From: Aneurinibacillus sp. REN35
GTDB taxonomy: Bacteria > Bacillota > Bacilli > Aneurinibacillales > Aneurinibacillaceae
Length of the DNA: 64,000 nt
Direction of reading: 5' to 3'
Assembly (NCBI RefSeq): GCF_041379945.2
Contig: NZ_JBFTXJ020000001.1
Location: 62,001 to 126,000 of the forward strand
The translations under genes and the position numbers were made by a program. Below, one piece after another: positions 27,301 through 34,477 of the stretch (positions within the stretch are counted from its first letter, which is position 1; each line of letters begins with the position of its first letter). A model generated the notes under the pieces. The model was not told the origin of the DNA and searched no databases. It was given only the letters and a program-made list of their open reading frames with translations.

Positions 27301-28166
27301 CAGCAGAAATTTCCTCCAACTCACTAGCTGAGCTGCCTACTAATAAAATCCAGGTGGTTGTCAAAGCAGAGAGAGCTGACGCTGAGAGTGCGTGGAGCAG
27401 TCCGGATTCTCTAGAAATTATTGATTTACCAGCACCATCTGGCCTCACTTTAGAGAATAAAGATGAATATATACATGCCGAATGGCACGTGGTAGAGAAG
27501 GCGAGTTCGTATCGTCTACAGGTTCTAAATGAACAAAGGCAGCCACTAGAAGTACAGCCATTCATTACGTATAGAGAAACGAATGCACAAATAGACGCAT
27601 CTGGTTTGGAAGATCGTACAGATTATTTCATTAGAGCTCAAGCATATACAGAGCGTGTAGAGTCTGCATTCAGTGATCCGGTCCTGCTACATTACATCAG
27701 AGAGGCGCCGGAAGTATTCGCCAAGCGACTTAAAGAAGAAGGACGTGACGAAAGGGAAGTGGCGGTCGCTTTGGTAAATCATTATCCTGAATTATCTGCT
27801 GTCCAGATAGGTAAAGCGATGGCGTTTGCCGGATTTAACCCATCTCAGACTGCAGCCGGTCTGCATCAGACCAAGCCTGAGCTTGGGGCAACCGAACTGG
27901 TTGGCATATTGATCGCCTCCTATAAAAAAGCTACAGAACAAGAGAGAGCTAGAGCGTGGATTGCAGATGGCGTGGGAGTAGTAGAGACAGGCCGTCAACT
28001 GTCTGTCCATTTCCCTACATTGACTGTAAGTGATATGGTAGAAGCTTTGGCTTTTGCAGAATGTAAGCCACAAGATACAGCGAATGCCGTTGTAGCAGCG
28101 TATCCGCAGACAGGGGTTGTGCAGAGAGTGCATGCAATGAAGAAGGGGTATGGGATCAAATTATAG
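21330..28166 (+). CDS. Giant beta-rich protein with fibronectin-like ends (2278 aa)
   Basis: Start ATG 21330 follows AGGAGAGGGAG, 13 bases after HNH2. Domains as read: two fibronectin-III-like modules (about 5-190; VIISWNPYSYPIGYVVQI, LHANWIPLEDGIYQYETVV); a 1400-residue beta-rich centre of loosely repeated modules with phrases such as IGIRNVEFLFSSG, SIGGLELDVWTNRFTVKRV and LEQLGLLVTCAFADG; a Gly/Ala/Val-rich hydrophobic segment (about 1605-1655); five more FN3-like modules (about 1660-2120; LIVTWEETD, LLARWEIVSGAASYEL, LIANWLPVEGAVSYAG, VKMSWLAVATAEQYI, IHAEWHVVEKASSYRL); and a helical tail (2125-2278). No signal peptide. The centre vaguely recalls DUF6603-type giant proteins, but I cannot confirm this. 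It is the core of the operon and probably a scaffold, delivery or membrane-active component. Confidence 0.8.
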   Translation: MEENGKEVFVENVYSRYENGQVIISWNPYSYPIGYVVQIEFVDTQGKPLANQPQLRYSEGEAVVLGEINKGDEFLIHARAVSPWSQTEHVVIHEIGPVGPIQVDWYNGSLHANWIPLEDGIYQYETVVLDKNEQLLHPQPVQLSEGEAGIKINGEPLIDGETYYISVRAKKEGSCGEWSRSDAFILDKRLPDSPILRDLLARVKVAIFEGQGSFALNHEVLASDKLIQLLESLIGVSEHGLSLAQVEVSYGPDRVELTANATYPFANNKETTLLFTDSYSTLEMHVVSTSIGNKTVRELQANKLLPKSVYDSSHWFEALAPIPDLKLELDSQKEQVILTGAEVSWPVAVGLSGIGFSSMLPFFEIKQDEKTGKKTYKSQVKSKLCLGKEVEIPIFLQLPSGLNGWIVGLDAPSEGIFLGDLKLFEPLMGGAHSNLPEAVIGLGNFRINTLNFSFSPEQPHVWKVEVSFGIGREGEGWKAVPGLIEVNELNATLGITIYQTIDGLSTASYGSLQGVFTLADELTVMAAIDIPVADGKWRLCASAMAETFNIEKLAKYVGGNASPLQHTLSSFGTIESIGIRNVEFLFSSGREGATIHSFSIELAAQNWTIPSQSWFTVKELALVLDVTSPLNQEKRIITSTISGWMTLRSVQFAVEAAYDATDIWTLRLTSYTTMIPGWETLSDILPTKDIIAFLPGEMPTSTAYSIGGLELDVWTNRFTVKRVRFLLGSNKEWRMIENLLTLWEIDIDLTAERQEAEESLEFSGHLGGEVELAGALIAMRAVKEIAGEPWCFIGQLKDTFTIDFAAVLEQLNTGLKLPSGYGFPTAIELIMAELSVIPATRKIDFAAQAELDWSLSFANTTFALTKLGGEVHMEKGTETTGLISAEFLFGPLSGWASVQMGEAENDFIIDVALTTAQAQARQVVDKAIGENVFDSVMVPDTFVKPTSFAEMALTIDVKQSLFLLRGKYTSQQVDKSRYAELSLLIGKKQPKDDTQAIEMGVQDKEKVKVETKEQEWGYLLAAALDQWTLADISPVLATVDEWIGLKRAGAAVVLSSLDETTGAFLQERFPIIGKDMSIRPGVNFYAVLDFDGGALLKNVKSILEIKGPYILYGSIPAEKDASITLQAELYSLTLLSSLTFRNSKLQYTAVRENQDQDEQAANSELTLHGEIIAKLDKEYAFIGDMKVNSHQAEFSTVTSNTVKNPLGIPAFSLEQLGLLVTCAFADGHVSNVTTEFFGEVAFSDAICLRGAAVLLNGSAKMVMIQLITPEGEQTAISISSLFYKVTGLEWPDVLDVQLYNGMLWYVPGTEPVTYKDNVYHQGFHASVRTKIFFLPEVILEVALYDKDTKNQNRGLVASASLSNPIDWGFIKFSGTKEHGSKQAGPYVSIDTVNQALPFAIGAGIELFSTEIGDVDVRVGKEQMSGSLTLPDHIGPFSRTRFSFTWDKNGFHVKDWPLDNIKLPKFDLENLQGSGTCSQVIVKQLPLDTKFKLKVDFSIIPPTEHETAKLEIKLNGSFGLVIKSAAYQREPLLEANIVNAVWAIPLPGSGTYSWDDLLQSFVDCIQYSAQSVFDNLIKDPVNLAKLAGVAGIKWGIAEAIDYLVCRGMSRSAAEAAVGGSASAAVGSVSGGACGAGAIAVGGVVATIIGGVVVISTGGGGEDKPPAPKIPGTPSLRYDTDWLIVTWEETDREHTTEYGVALTVGGSIVPLSATSSNQMRIHKDRVILGAEAVVQVIASGPGGISDHSKAASIFLVTAPKVPSLSFEEDILLARWEIVSGAASYELFITDMEGKTIVPTLCDIQGTEARIKAEEFCTGGLFRLQVRALAPNVIGPWGVAAEITITILAPPQGLTLKMKGEELIANWLPVEGAVSYAGQIRDLAGQLFDPMPQIAVHETSAVITGEVIVNGQEMSVSFKAIKENAIGSFCEPVVFTIHPLAAPQALYLSYTGVTRTVKMSWLAVATAEQYIIEVRDQANQPLNPQPNIQINGTTAEISSNSLAELPTNKIQVVVKAERADAESAWSSPDSLEIIDLPAPSGLTLENKDEYIHAEWHVVEKASSYRLQVLNEQRQPLEVQPFITYRETNAQIDASGLEDRTDYFIRAQAYTERVESAFSDPVLLHYIREAPEVFAKRLKEEGRDEREVAVALVNHYPELSAVQIGKAMAFAGFNPSQTAAGLHQTKPELGATELVGILIASYKKATEQERARAWIADGVGVVETGRQLSVHFPTLTVSDMVEALAFAECKPQDTANAVVAAYPQTGVVQRVHAMKKGYGIKL

Positions 28167-28193
28167 GATAGTTAAAAGAGGAGGAGAGTTCGG

Positions 28194-29339
28194 ATGACAA
28201 TGGAGATGACACTTACCCCTTTAGAAATGACATGGATCATCAAGCAGTGGGGATATCTCCCGCAAGAAGCGGTAAAGGGAATGCGTGAATTTGACAGCAC
28301 GTTTTCTGCTGCAGAAATAGGAAAATTATTATTGAATGAGCAAGCCTATCCCTTACTCAATAAGGCGGAAATGAAATCTGCGCTTAGCGGGGGAGGCTTT
28401 TCACAAGCAGAAGCGGAAACTGCCGTAAATCTCTTATATCCAGAGTGGAAGCGGATCGCTTCCATGCCAGTACCGCGAAGAGGAGCAGCTACTGGAGTAA
28501 AAGATGGGATAATATATGTTTTGGGCGGCGGATACATGAACGGTTATGAAGATGACCGCTCCAACACAGTTCAACAGTATAATCCCGAAACAAACGAGTG
28601 GAGTCTATTACCCACTATGCCTTTTCACAAAGTTTCTCTTCTCAATGCTGCAGTTGTTGATACATCCCTTTATCTTATAGGGAGTGGTGTCGGTAAGTAT
28701 CAATATTTCACTGGGGAAAACTGGAAATATACACCGAATCAATCGTGGGAGCGCATGGCGGATATGTCTACTTCCCGTGTAAAAGCGGGATTGGCTGCTG
28801 TCAAAGGTAAAATTCACGTGATCGGTGGTTCAAGCCGATTTGGTCAAGGAGCAGGCCCATGTGTTTATCATGAAGTCTATGATGTAGCTACAAATAGTTG
28901 GAAAGAATACCCCCCTCTTCCGCTCGCTTGCCTAGATCATACAGTAGCGGTGGTGGATAGTAACATCTACGTGTTGGGTGGAAACAAACAAAACAAACAG
29001 TTTGTCTTCGATACTATTTCCAATGTATGGTCAGAGATTGCGCAAAGCCCACTATGCGTATTTGGGGCAGCATCTGTAGTAGCAAGAGGAAAAATATACT
29101 TAATTGGAGGCTGTAGTGAGGGGGGGCCATTTGCTGGTACGTTTTATGATGCCGTGCAGGTGTATGATCCAGCGACAAACACCTGGAGCATTTCGCCTGC
29201 TAAATTAAGCTGCGCCAGAGCCCAGTTAATGGCTGCAGTAGTTGGTGATACGATCTATGCCATTGGAGGAAGTGAGTGCGGGCGTGCAATGAACGCAGGA
29301 GCATGTGATATAGTGGAAGCGCTCTTAGTGTATGAATAA
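28194..29339 (+). CDS. Kelch-repeat protein with helical N-terminal module (381 aa)
   Basis: ATG 28194 follows GAGGAGGAG, 27 bases after the giant gene. Residues about 90-380 form a Kelch beta-propeller of about six blades: IIYVLGGGYMNGYEDD, VQQYNPETNEWSLLPTMP, IHVIGGSSRFG, EVYDVATNSWKEYPPLP, NIYVLGGNKQ, IYLIGGCSEGG, QVYDPATNTWSISP, IYAIGGSECG. The first 85 residues are helical and carry GYLPQEAVKGM and GFSQAEAETAV, the same motif found in the tail of the giant protein. Kelch propellers bind proteins or sugars. It has no signal peptide, unlike galactose-oxidase-type secreted Kelch proteins. Last gene before a terminator. Confidence 0.85.
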   Translation: MTMEMTLTPLEMTWIIKQWGYLPQEAVKGMREFDSTFSAAEIGKLLLNEQAYPLLNKAEMKSALSGGGFSQAEAETAVNLLYPEWKRIASMPVPRRGAATGVKDGIIYVLGGGYMNGYEDDRSNTVQQYNPETNEWSLLPTMPFHKVSLLNAAVVDTSLYLIGSGVGKYQYFTGENWKYTPNQSWERMADMSTSRVKAGLAAVKGKIHVIGGSSRFGQGAGPCVYHEVYDVATNSWKEYPPLPLACLDHTVAVVDSNIYVLGGNKQNKQFVFDTISNVWSEIAQSPLCVFGAASVVARGKIYLIGGCSEGGPFAGTFYDAVQVYDPATNTWSISPAKLSCARAQLMAAVVGDTIYAIGGSECGRAMNAGACDIVEALLVYE

Positions 29340-29440
29340 GAGTAGATCAATTAAATACGTTCGCATGTAATATGATGCCATTAAGCTAAAAAATAAAAAT
29401 ACCAGGCAATTGAGTTGACAATAACCAGTATTTTTTGCAG

Positions 29441-29476
29441 ATAAGAGGCCACTTCCATGAAAAGTGGCCTTATTGC
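29441..29476. terminator. Bidirectional terminator
   Basis: ATAAGAGGCCACTT / AAGTGGCCTTAT stem, between the convergent Kelch and MFS genes, with A/T runs on both sides. Confidence 0.85.
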
Positions 29477-29496
29477 ATAGAAAAGCTCTCGTTCAA

Positions 29497-30747
29497 TCAA
29501 TCCACTGCCTCGGGCTGTTCCGTATAGATTCTGAATAACTGAATGTACAGCAGGATACTAACGAGGGAAAACAACAAAATGATACTGAATATTCCCATAG
29601 GCGGCACCCAACTAGACAGAAAGACTGTCAATGGAGCCAAAAATTTTCCGATTGTAAACTGCAAGCTGTCAGCTCCCATATATTGTCCCCTTGCATGCGG
29701 AGGGGCATAGCGGCTAATAAAGCTCTGTGTTACAGGAGAGCGTACAATCTCGCCAAAGGTAAAAAGTATTGTAACAAAAAACAGAAACCATATATTTGTG
29801 TTCAGTCCAAGGGAAAATGTGCCTACCCCGGACAGCAGCGATGACAGAATGAATACATTACGCTCCTTCCAATTGCGGAACCATCTCGTAATCGGAATGA
29901 TAAATAGGACAAACAAAAGGCCGTTTAATCCCAGTACCCAGCCAAATATTTCTGTGCTCGATAGCATGAGGGCAGCACTGTTCCATGGGAATAGAGTCTG
30001 AGCGGGGACGTTATTGATCACGTATACTGCCAAATATAGATCAAGCTGCATAATGGGTACCAGAGCAAAGATGCCAGCCAGCGTATACACCAGGAACACT
30101 TTATCGCGAAAAATAATGCCATACCCTATCCATTGTTCCTTGAATGCATCAGGAATAGAGGTGAAACCGCTTGTTTTTTTTGCTGAATGCGGCAATGTTT
30201 CCTGAACCATGATAGAAATGGCGATAAAATACAGCAGTAAAACCGATGCACAGGTCCATAACAGCGCTTGCCGGTAATGGAAGAAGAAAATAGCTCCAAG
30301 TACAGGACCAAGCACTGCACCAATGTTGTTAGCTGTCGTAAATGTTGCGAATACTTGGCGTAAGCTTTGTGTAGGGACAAGGTCAGCAACCATAGCCGAA
30401 CTTGCAGGCCGATAGATGGCTCCCCCCAGTCCAATGCCAATAAAGGCGATATAATCAATCCAGGGGGATGGCGACATTGCAAACAATGCAAACATCACCG
30501 TCTGAAGTGCAGCGCCCAGCAGCATCACAGGGCGCCGGCCGATCCGATCCGCTAAAGTACCTCCGAGCAAACTTCCGAGCAGGCTGAATATCGGAGGGAT
30601 TGTCATTAGGATACCGGCAATATGATTGCCTAATGCCGCACCAAAATATACGATGATAAAGGGAAAGTACATCCAAAACAGCATATTAAACAGCGCTTCT
30701 CCAATTAACCGTACCTTCAAATTAGTATTCCATACACGTATGGGCAC
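29497..30747 (-). CDS. MFS transporter (drug-efflux type)
   Basis: A 416-residue major-facilitator protein with twelve hydrophobic segments. The loop 2-3 signature GGTLADRIGRRPVMLLGAA is present, and the second half repeats a weaker form (PITRWFRNWKERNVF). The TM5 region (NNIGAVLGPVLGAIFF) has the antiporter-type GxxxGPxxG pattern of drug exporters. GTG 30747 lies 5 bases after AAGGAGAGG. It is a single gene, convergent with the Kelch gene. Substrate unknown. Confidence 0.88.
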   Translation of the reverse strand: MPIRVWNTNLKVRLIGEALFNMLFWMYFPFIIVYFGAALGNHIAGILMTIPPIFSLLGSLLGGTLADRIGRRPVMLLGAALQTVMFALFAMSPSPWIDYIAFIGIGLGGAIYRPASSAMVADLVPTQSLRQVFATFTTANNIGAVLGPVLGAIFFFHYRQALLWTCASVLLLYFIAISIMVQETLPHSAKKTSGFTSIPDAFKEQWIGYGIIFRDKVFLVYTLAGIFALVPIMQLDLYLAVYVINNVPAQTLFPWNSAALMLSSTEIFGWVLGLNGLLFVLFIIPITRWFRNWKERNVFILSSLLSGVGTFSLGLNTNIWFLFFVTILFTFGEIVRSPVTQSFISRYAPPHARGQYMGADSLQFTIGKFLAPLTVFLSSWVPPMGIFSIILLFSLVSILLYIQLFRIYTEQPEAVD

Positions 30748-31129
30748 AAGGTCCTCTCCTTTTTATAGCATTACGTGTCACGTGTAAAAACACCTACTAC
30801 GCGCGTTTCCCGGCCGGGTATACATACTGTAAAACATTACGCTAAAGAAATATAGACTTATAATCATGTGTGGTTTATACTAATAATATGAAAGTCAAAA
30901 ATAGTCCGATTTAATTTAGCTGATTTAAAAAACGAACATTTGTTCTTGATAAATAAAGACGCTTCCGTTGGGAGCGTCTTTTTTTGTGCGGATCATTTAT
31001 GGAAAGCGCGCTTTTCATACCCATGCTTTTTTTGCACAAGCAAAGGTACATAACTTTCTTCCCTTTTTGGAAAAATACCTGTATTGGATTTGAACAAAAA
31101 GCTGCATGTATCAGGGAGTGAAATCAATC
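30748..31129. other. Gap between MFS and PdaA genes
   Basis: No coding region is seen. The gap holds a TATAAT at 30859-30864 and a strong terminator at 30956-30988, which together could define a short non-coding transcript, then the leader of the deacetylase gene. ACGTGTCACGTGT at about 30773-30785 is a small dyad near the MFS start. Confidence 0.4.
30956..30988 (+). terminator. Orphan rho-independent terminator
   Basis: AAGACGCTTCC / GGAGCGTCTT stem with one bulge followed by TTTTTTTG. There is no plus-strand gene before it, so it ends a non-coding transcript or acts as an attenuator. Confidence 0.7.
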
Positions 31130-31900
31130 ATGAAGCGTTTATCCATTCTTATTGCTGTTATTTTGCTTAGCTTCTTATTGCCACTGCACACGGTGGAAGG
31201 ATACCGGGATGATCCATATCACTTCGGTTTTAAAAAGAGCAAAAACGGCCAACTTCCCTCCATTGACGAAGAGGGCTTTAAGGATATTTTAACCAAGCAT
31301 GGAGCCATCTTCTTGGGAGATACAACGAAGAAGGAGCTTTACCTTACTTTTGACAATGGGTATGAGAATGGCTATACGGCACAAATTTTGGATACGTTGA
31401 AGGAGAAAAAAGTTCCGGCGATTTTTTTTGTTACCGGACACTATGCTAAAGATCAGCCTGAATTATTAAAGCGAATGGTGAAGGAAGGGCATCTCGTTGG
31501 CAATCATTCTTGGAGCCATCCGGATATGACCAGAGTATCGGACAGTAAAATAAAAGAAGAGTTGGAAAAAGTGAGAGAAGAGGTAACCAAGGTTACCGGA
31601 CAAAAGGAGCTCACCTTTTTGCGGCCGCCGCGTGGGATTTTTAGTGAGCGGACACTCGCAACAAGCAAGCAGTTGGGATATACAAACGTCTTTTGGTCCA
31701 TTGCCTACAAAGACTGGGACACCAAGGCCCAAAGAGGCTGGAAATACGCATATGACAGTTTTATAGCTCAGCTTCATCCAGGTGCGGTAATTTTGCTGCA
31801 TTCGGTTTCTAAGGATAATGCAGAGGCGATGGGCAAAATGATCGACGCTGCACGGAAACAGGGGTATGAATTTAAGAGCCTAAAACAAATGAAACTGTAA
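31130..31900 (+). CDS. pdaA: Delta-lactam-biosynthetic de-N-acetylase PdaA
   Basis: Polysaccharide deacetylase that removes the acetyl group from muramic acid so that muramic delta-lactam can form in the spore cortex. ATG 31130 has GGGAGTG upstream; it gives a signal peptide (MKRLSILIAVILLSFLLPL). The mature start YHFGFKKSKNGQLPSIDEEG and catalytic LTFDNGYENGYT are highly characteristic of PdaA. NodB motif 2 is HSWSHPD, motif 3 RPPRGIFS, and a closing LLHSVSKDNAEAM carries the last His. The 256-residue length equals Bacillus PdaA. Single gene with its own terminator; forespore expression would be expected but no clear sigma-G site was identified. Confidence 0.95.
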   Translation: MKRLSILIAVILLSFLLPLHTVEGYRDDPYHFGFKKSKNGQLPSIDEEGFKDILTKHGAIFLGDTTKKELYLTFDNGYENGYTAQILDTLKEKKVPAIFFVTGHYAKDQPELLKRMVKEGHLVGNHSWSHPDMTRVSDSKIKEELEKVREEVTKVTGQKELTFLRPPRGIFSERTLATSKQLGYTNVFWSIAYKDWDTKAQRGWKYAYDSFIAQLHPGAVILLHSVSKDNAEAMGKMIDAARKQGYEFKSLKQMKL

Positions 31901-31932
31901 TGTAAATAACCGATGATGCAGTACAGTGGTTT

Positions 31933-31962
31933 AGCCTCCAAAATTTTTTGGAGGCTTTTGTA
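31933..31962 (+). terminator. Rho-independent terminator of pdaA
   Basis: AGCCTCCAAAA / TTTTGGAGGCT stem followed by TTTTG. Confidence 0.85.
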
Positions 31963-32065
31963 ATGGAGAGAGCGCCAGCATTTTCTTTGTTTCGTTATGA
32001 TGAATTTGATAAAGAATGTAGAGAGGTTCAAATTTTATTAAACACAACGTAAGTGAAGCGGTGAG

Positions 32066-32155
32066 ATGGAAAAAAGCACACATTTTATTATATGGTTGGA
32101 AACAATTGGGCTGTTGGTGCTGCTGACGAAAGGGATTGTCATGCTTGTTAGCTAA
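32066..32155 (+). CDS. Possible membrane micro-protein (29 aa)
   Basis: ATG 32066 follows GGTGAG very closely. The product is almost a single hydrophobic helix (HFIIWLETIGLLVLLTKGIVMLVS). Its position 60 bases before the next small gene and the clean hydrophobic pattern suggest a real small membrane protein, but the ribosome site is poorly spaced. Confidence 0.35.
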   Translation: MEKSTHFIIWLETIGLLVLLTKGIVMLVS

Positions 32156-32202
32156 CGTTGTGCAGATGTTTTACTCATGATGTAAAAAGGATGTGTTAAA
32201 AG

Positions 32203-32541
32203 ATGAATGGCATACGGAGAGCAACATGGCAGCAAATGCTACCAGGGTTTCGAAAAAGACGGAGGAATAGAAACGCGATGGCTCTTTCCCTGTTAGCTTT
32301 GGGTATTGGTGCAACGATGTATGGAATGACTAGAGGTCGTAACAGCCGTGGCGTTTGGCAGCAAGCGACAGAAAATTTTATGGATGATTCATCTCAAGCG
32401 GCACAAGCTGGCATGGAGACTGCAGCCAATAGCACTAATGATATGCTGGATACGATTACACAAGTAACAGAAGAGATGATGGATGCTGCTGCAAATACAG
32501 GTAGAGATGCAGCGCAAGCAAGGATGGATGCACCGTATTGA
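32203..32541 (+). CDS. Small hypothetical protein with one membrane segment (112 aa)
   Basis: Starts behind AAGGATG. A very basic head (FRKRRRNRNA) is followed by a short hydrophobic stretch (MALSLLALGIGATMYGM), basic residues, and an amphipathic Ala/Met/Thr-rich tail (QAAQAGMETAANSTNDMLDTI). The SLLALGIGATMYG core resembles DUF3918 (YrzQ-like) proteins of Bacilli, known as small membrane proteins without assigned role. Its strong terminator is shared with the convergent hydroxyproline operon. Confidence 0.6.
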   Translation: MNGIRRATWQQMLPGFRKRRRNRNAMALSLLALGIGATMYGMTRGRNSRGVWQQATENFMDDSSQAAQAGMETAANSTNDMLDTITQVTEEMMDAAANTGRDAAQARMDAPY

Positions 32542-32559
32542 TGAAATGATATGAGTGCA

Positions 32560-32592
32560 AAGTGCATGGCCTTTACCGCCATGCACTTTTAT
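32560..32592. terminator. Bidirectional terminator
   Basis: AAGTGCATGGC / GCCATGCACTT stem with 7-base loop, T-tract on the plus strand, between convergent genes. Confidence 0.85.
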
Positions 32593-32595
32593 GCG

Positions 32596-33840
32596 TTACA
32601 CGATTTTCTTTTTTGCTTTATCCATTCCATTGTTTGCATAGAGTCGTTCCCAAAGCGTATTCATTTTATCTCTGCCGCTTACAATATCTGGATTAAATTG
32701 TATGGCGGCTTGCTTGCGAACTGTGCGGACCATCTGCATTGCATGCCGCAGTTCCCGATCCACGATGTCCACTCCTTTTCCAGCATGGCTGGCGATGGAT
32801 AGACCTGCGACGGTACCCTGAGCCATAGCGATTTTTCCGCTCTCAATACCGGTAATATTCCCGGCTACAAATAGCCCGGCGAGAGGAGTTTCCATCGACT
32901 CTGTGTGATGAGGCACATGACCGCCAAGCTCGGGAAGATAGTGAAAGGAACACCCGGCAACAGCAGCAAGTTCCGCGAGCGGATACAAGCCGCCCGCTAT
33001 ACAGACAAAATCCGCTTCATAGACCGTATCAGATCCGGCAATGAGATCTCCATTTGCATCAATGCTGGCGATACGCACGCCCTCCACCTGCTCCGTACCG
33101 ATGATTTCGAGAGCCGCTTGGCGAAGCTGAAGAGGCGTGCCGTTTACGTTTACACCGTTTTTCGGATAGAATTTCAAGCCGATTTGTCTGATCCAGTCGC
33201 TGCCCATAAGACGGCCGCCGATACGCAGGAGCCGCGATGGAGCAAGATGGGCGGCGTTTACGAGCGATTTTATGACTTCTGCGGGTTCCCCTGCTTTTTG
33301 GCTGAGGGGACTTTTTTCCGGGAGTACAATCCGATCAACGGTAATACCGGCTAATTGCAATTCATTTACGATCGCAAAGGCTAAAATATTAGCTCCGATA
33401 ACGATTCCTTTTCTACCGACCTGGACGCGATGCACGTTCGTCATTACCTGAGCAGCACCGATCGACATAACACCCGGAAGGGTCCAGCCGGGCAATGGGA
33501 TCGAATATTCGGCGGCTCCAGTAGCCAGCAATACAAAGGGGGCTTCTAGTGTACCGATGGTCGTATGCACATTCCATAGGCGGTCTTCTTTTTCCAGGTT
33601 GTATACGGATACACCGCACCGGATATCAACCCCTAGTTCTTTCGCTTCCTGCTGCAGACGCTCTGCTTCTCTTATCCCGTTCCACCATTCACCCGAAGGT
33701 TCCTGATGAAGTTGACCGAGCAATCTGCCGCCAGGCTTTATAAATTCATCAATAACGGTCACGTTAAGACCATAGCTTGCACAGGCAATGGCTCCTGCTA
33801 GTCCAGCCGGTCCGGCTCCGATCACAATGACATCCATCAT
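32596..33840 (-). CDS. FAD-dependent oxidoreductase, D-hydroxyproline dehydrogenase subunit (HcnB-like)
   Basis: A 414-residue NAD(P)/FAD disulfide-reductase-type flavoprotein. VIGAGPAGLAGAIACASYGLNVTVID is the FAD-binding motif, VLLATGAAEYSIPLPGW the ATG segment, and GLFVAGNITGIESG the second flavin contact. This fold is the large subunit of HcnABC-like and heteromeric D-amino-acid dehydrogenases, where it passes electrons together with a small 2Fe-2S subunit. Together with the next two genes and the DAO-type protein at 36326 it probably forms the cis-4-hydroxy-D-proline dehydrogenase. It overlaps the 2Fe-2S gene by 4 bases. The assignment depends on the cluster. Confidence 0.8.
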   Translation of the reverse strand: MMDVIVIGAGPAGLAGAIACASYGLNVTVIDEFIKPGGRLLGQLHQEPSGEWWNGIREAERLQQEAKELGVDIRCGVSVYNLEKEDRLWNVHTTIGTLEAPFVLLATGAAEYSIPLPGWTLPGVMSIGAAQVMTNVHRVQVGRKGIVIGANILAFAIVNELQLAGITVDRIVLPEKSPLSQKAGEPAEVIKSLVNAAHLAPSRLLRIGGRLMGSDWIRQIGLKFYPKNGVNVNGTPLQLRQAALEIIGTEQVEGVRIASIDANGDLIAGSDTVYEADFVCIAGGLYPLAELAAVAGCSFHYLPELGGHVPHHTESMETPLAGLFVAGNITGIESGKIAMAQGTVAGLSIASHAGKGVDIVDRELRHAMQMVRTVRKQAAIQFNPDIVSGRDKMNTLWERLYANNGMDKAKKKIV

Positions 33841-34169
33841 CGCCCTTCCACCATCCCCCGTACAATATTTGGATACTGCTTGCCGCTTTCAATGACCATA
33901 TTTTTTTCTACCATCGTTACGCAGGCCCTTACGTTTGCCTGCTTGTTTATCGTTACACGGCATTCCAAGCAATGACCGATATTGCAGTAGATTCCGCGGG
34001 GTGTTCCGGTATCTTCGTGAACACGTAATTTGCGGATGCCATTTGCCAAAAGAGCGGCAGCGACCGTTTCATTTTCATATGCTTCATATTTGACTCCATC
34101 AAATTGAAAGGAGATGCGTTCCCTGTCTTCTATATTTCCCAAAATAGGGTGCCTCATGATTCTCTTCAT
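33837..34169 (-). CDS. (2Fe-2S) ferredoxin-like subunit (HcnA-like)
   Basis: A 110-residue protein with a plant-type 2Fe-2S pattern: GIYCNIGHCLECRVTI and a distant VRACVTMV supply four cysteines, after a ubiquitin-like beta fold (ISFQFDGVKYEAYENETVAAALLANGI). This is the small electron-transfer subunit of HcnABC-type dehydrogenases. It starts within the stop of the BFD-like gene (ATGA) and overlaps the next gene by 4 bases, so the three proteins are translationally coupled and made in fixed ratio. Confidence 0.85.
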   Translation of the reverse strand: MKRIMRHPILGNIEDRERISFQFDGVKYEAYENETVAAALLANGIRKLRVHEDTGTPRGIYCNIGHCLECRVTINKQANVRACVTMVEKNMVIESGKQYPNIVRGMVEGR

Positions 34170-34444
34170 TGCTGCTCACCTACTGTCCCGAAGGTCACCG
34201 GCCGAATTGGCGGCTGGTGTTTGAGTGGGATATCACCAGGTGCTGTATGAGGAATTACGCTTTCGATAATTCGATCTAATGTTGGCCTGCATGTGCGGCC
34301 TCCGCAAAAACCCATTCCAGCTCGTGTGCGTAATTTTAATTCTCTTGCTGTGCATGTATGTTCATGTGCCGTCGCTTGAAGCTGTCCATATGTCACTTCC
34401 TCACAGCGGCAAATAACCATGCTTTCTTTGTTCGTCATCTGCAT
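34166..34444 (-). CDS. BFD-like [2Fe-2S]-binding protein
   Basis: A 92-residue BFD domain with MVICRCEEVTYGQL and GMGFCGGRTCRPTLDRII, giving the CxC...CxxxxC ligands of a bacterioferritin-associated-ferredoxin-type cluster. In related D-amino-acid dehydrogenases this domain sits between the two flavoproteins as an electron relay, sometimes fused. Start 34444 is 4 bases after GGAGGG; the in-frame ATG at 34438 has better spacing and may be the real one. First gene of the leftward sigma-54 transcript. Confidence 0.82.
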   Translation of the reverse strand: MQMTNKESMVICRCEEVTYGQLQATAHEHTCTARELKLRTRAGMGFCGGRTCRPTLDRIIESVIPHTAPGDIPLKHQPPIRPVTFGTVGEQQ

Positions 34445-34477
34445 GTTCCCTCCATTCGGTTTTGTAGAAGGGATAAT

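Noticed and set aside
32905-33354. 149-residue plus-strand frame inside the HcnB-like gene
   Set aside because: Shadow of a gene with clear FAD motifs on the other strand; no ribosome site.
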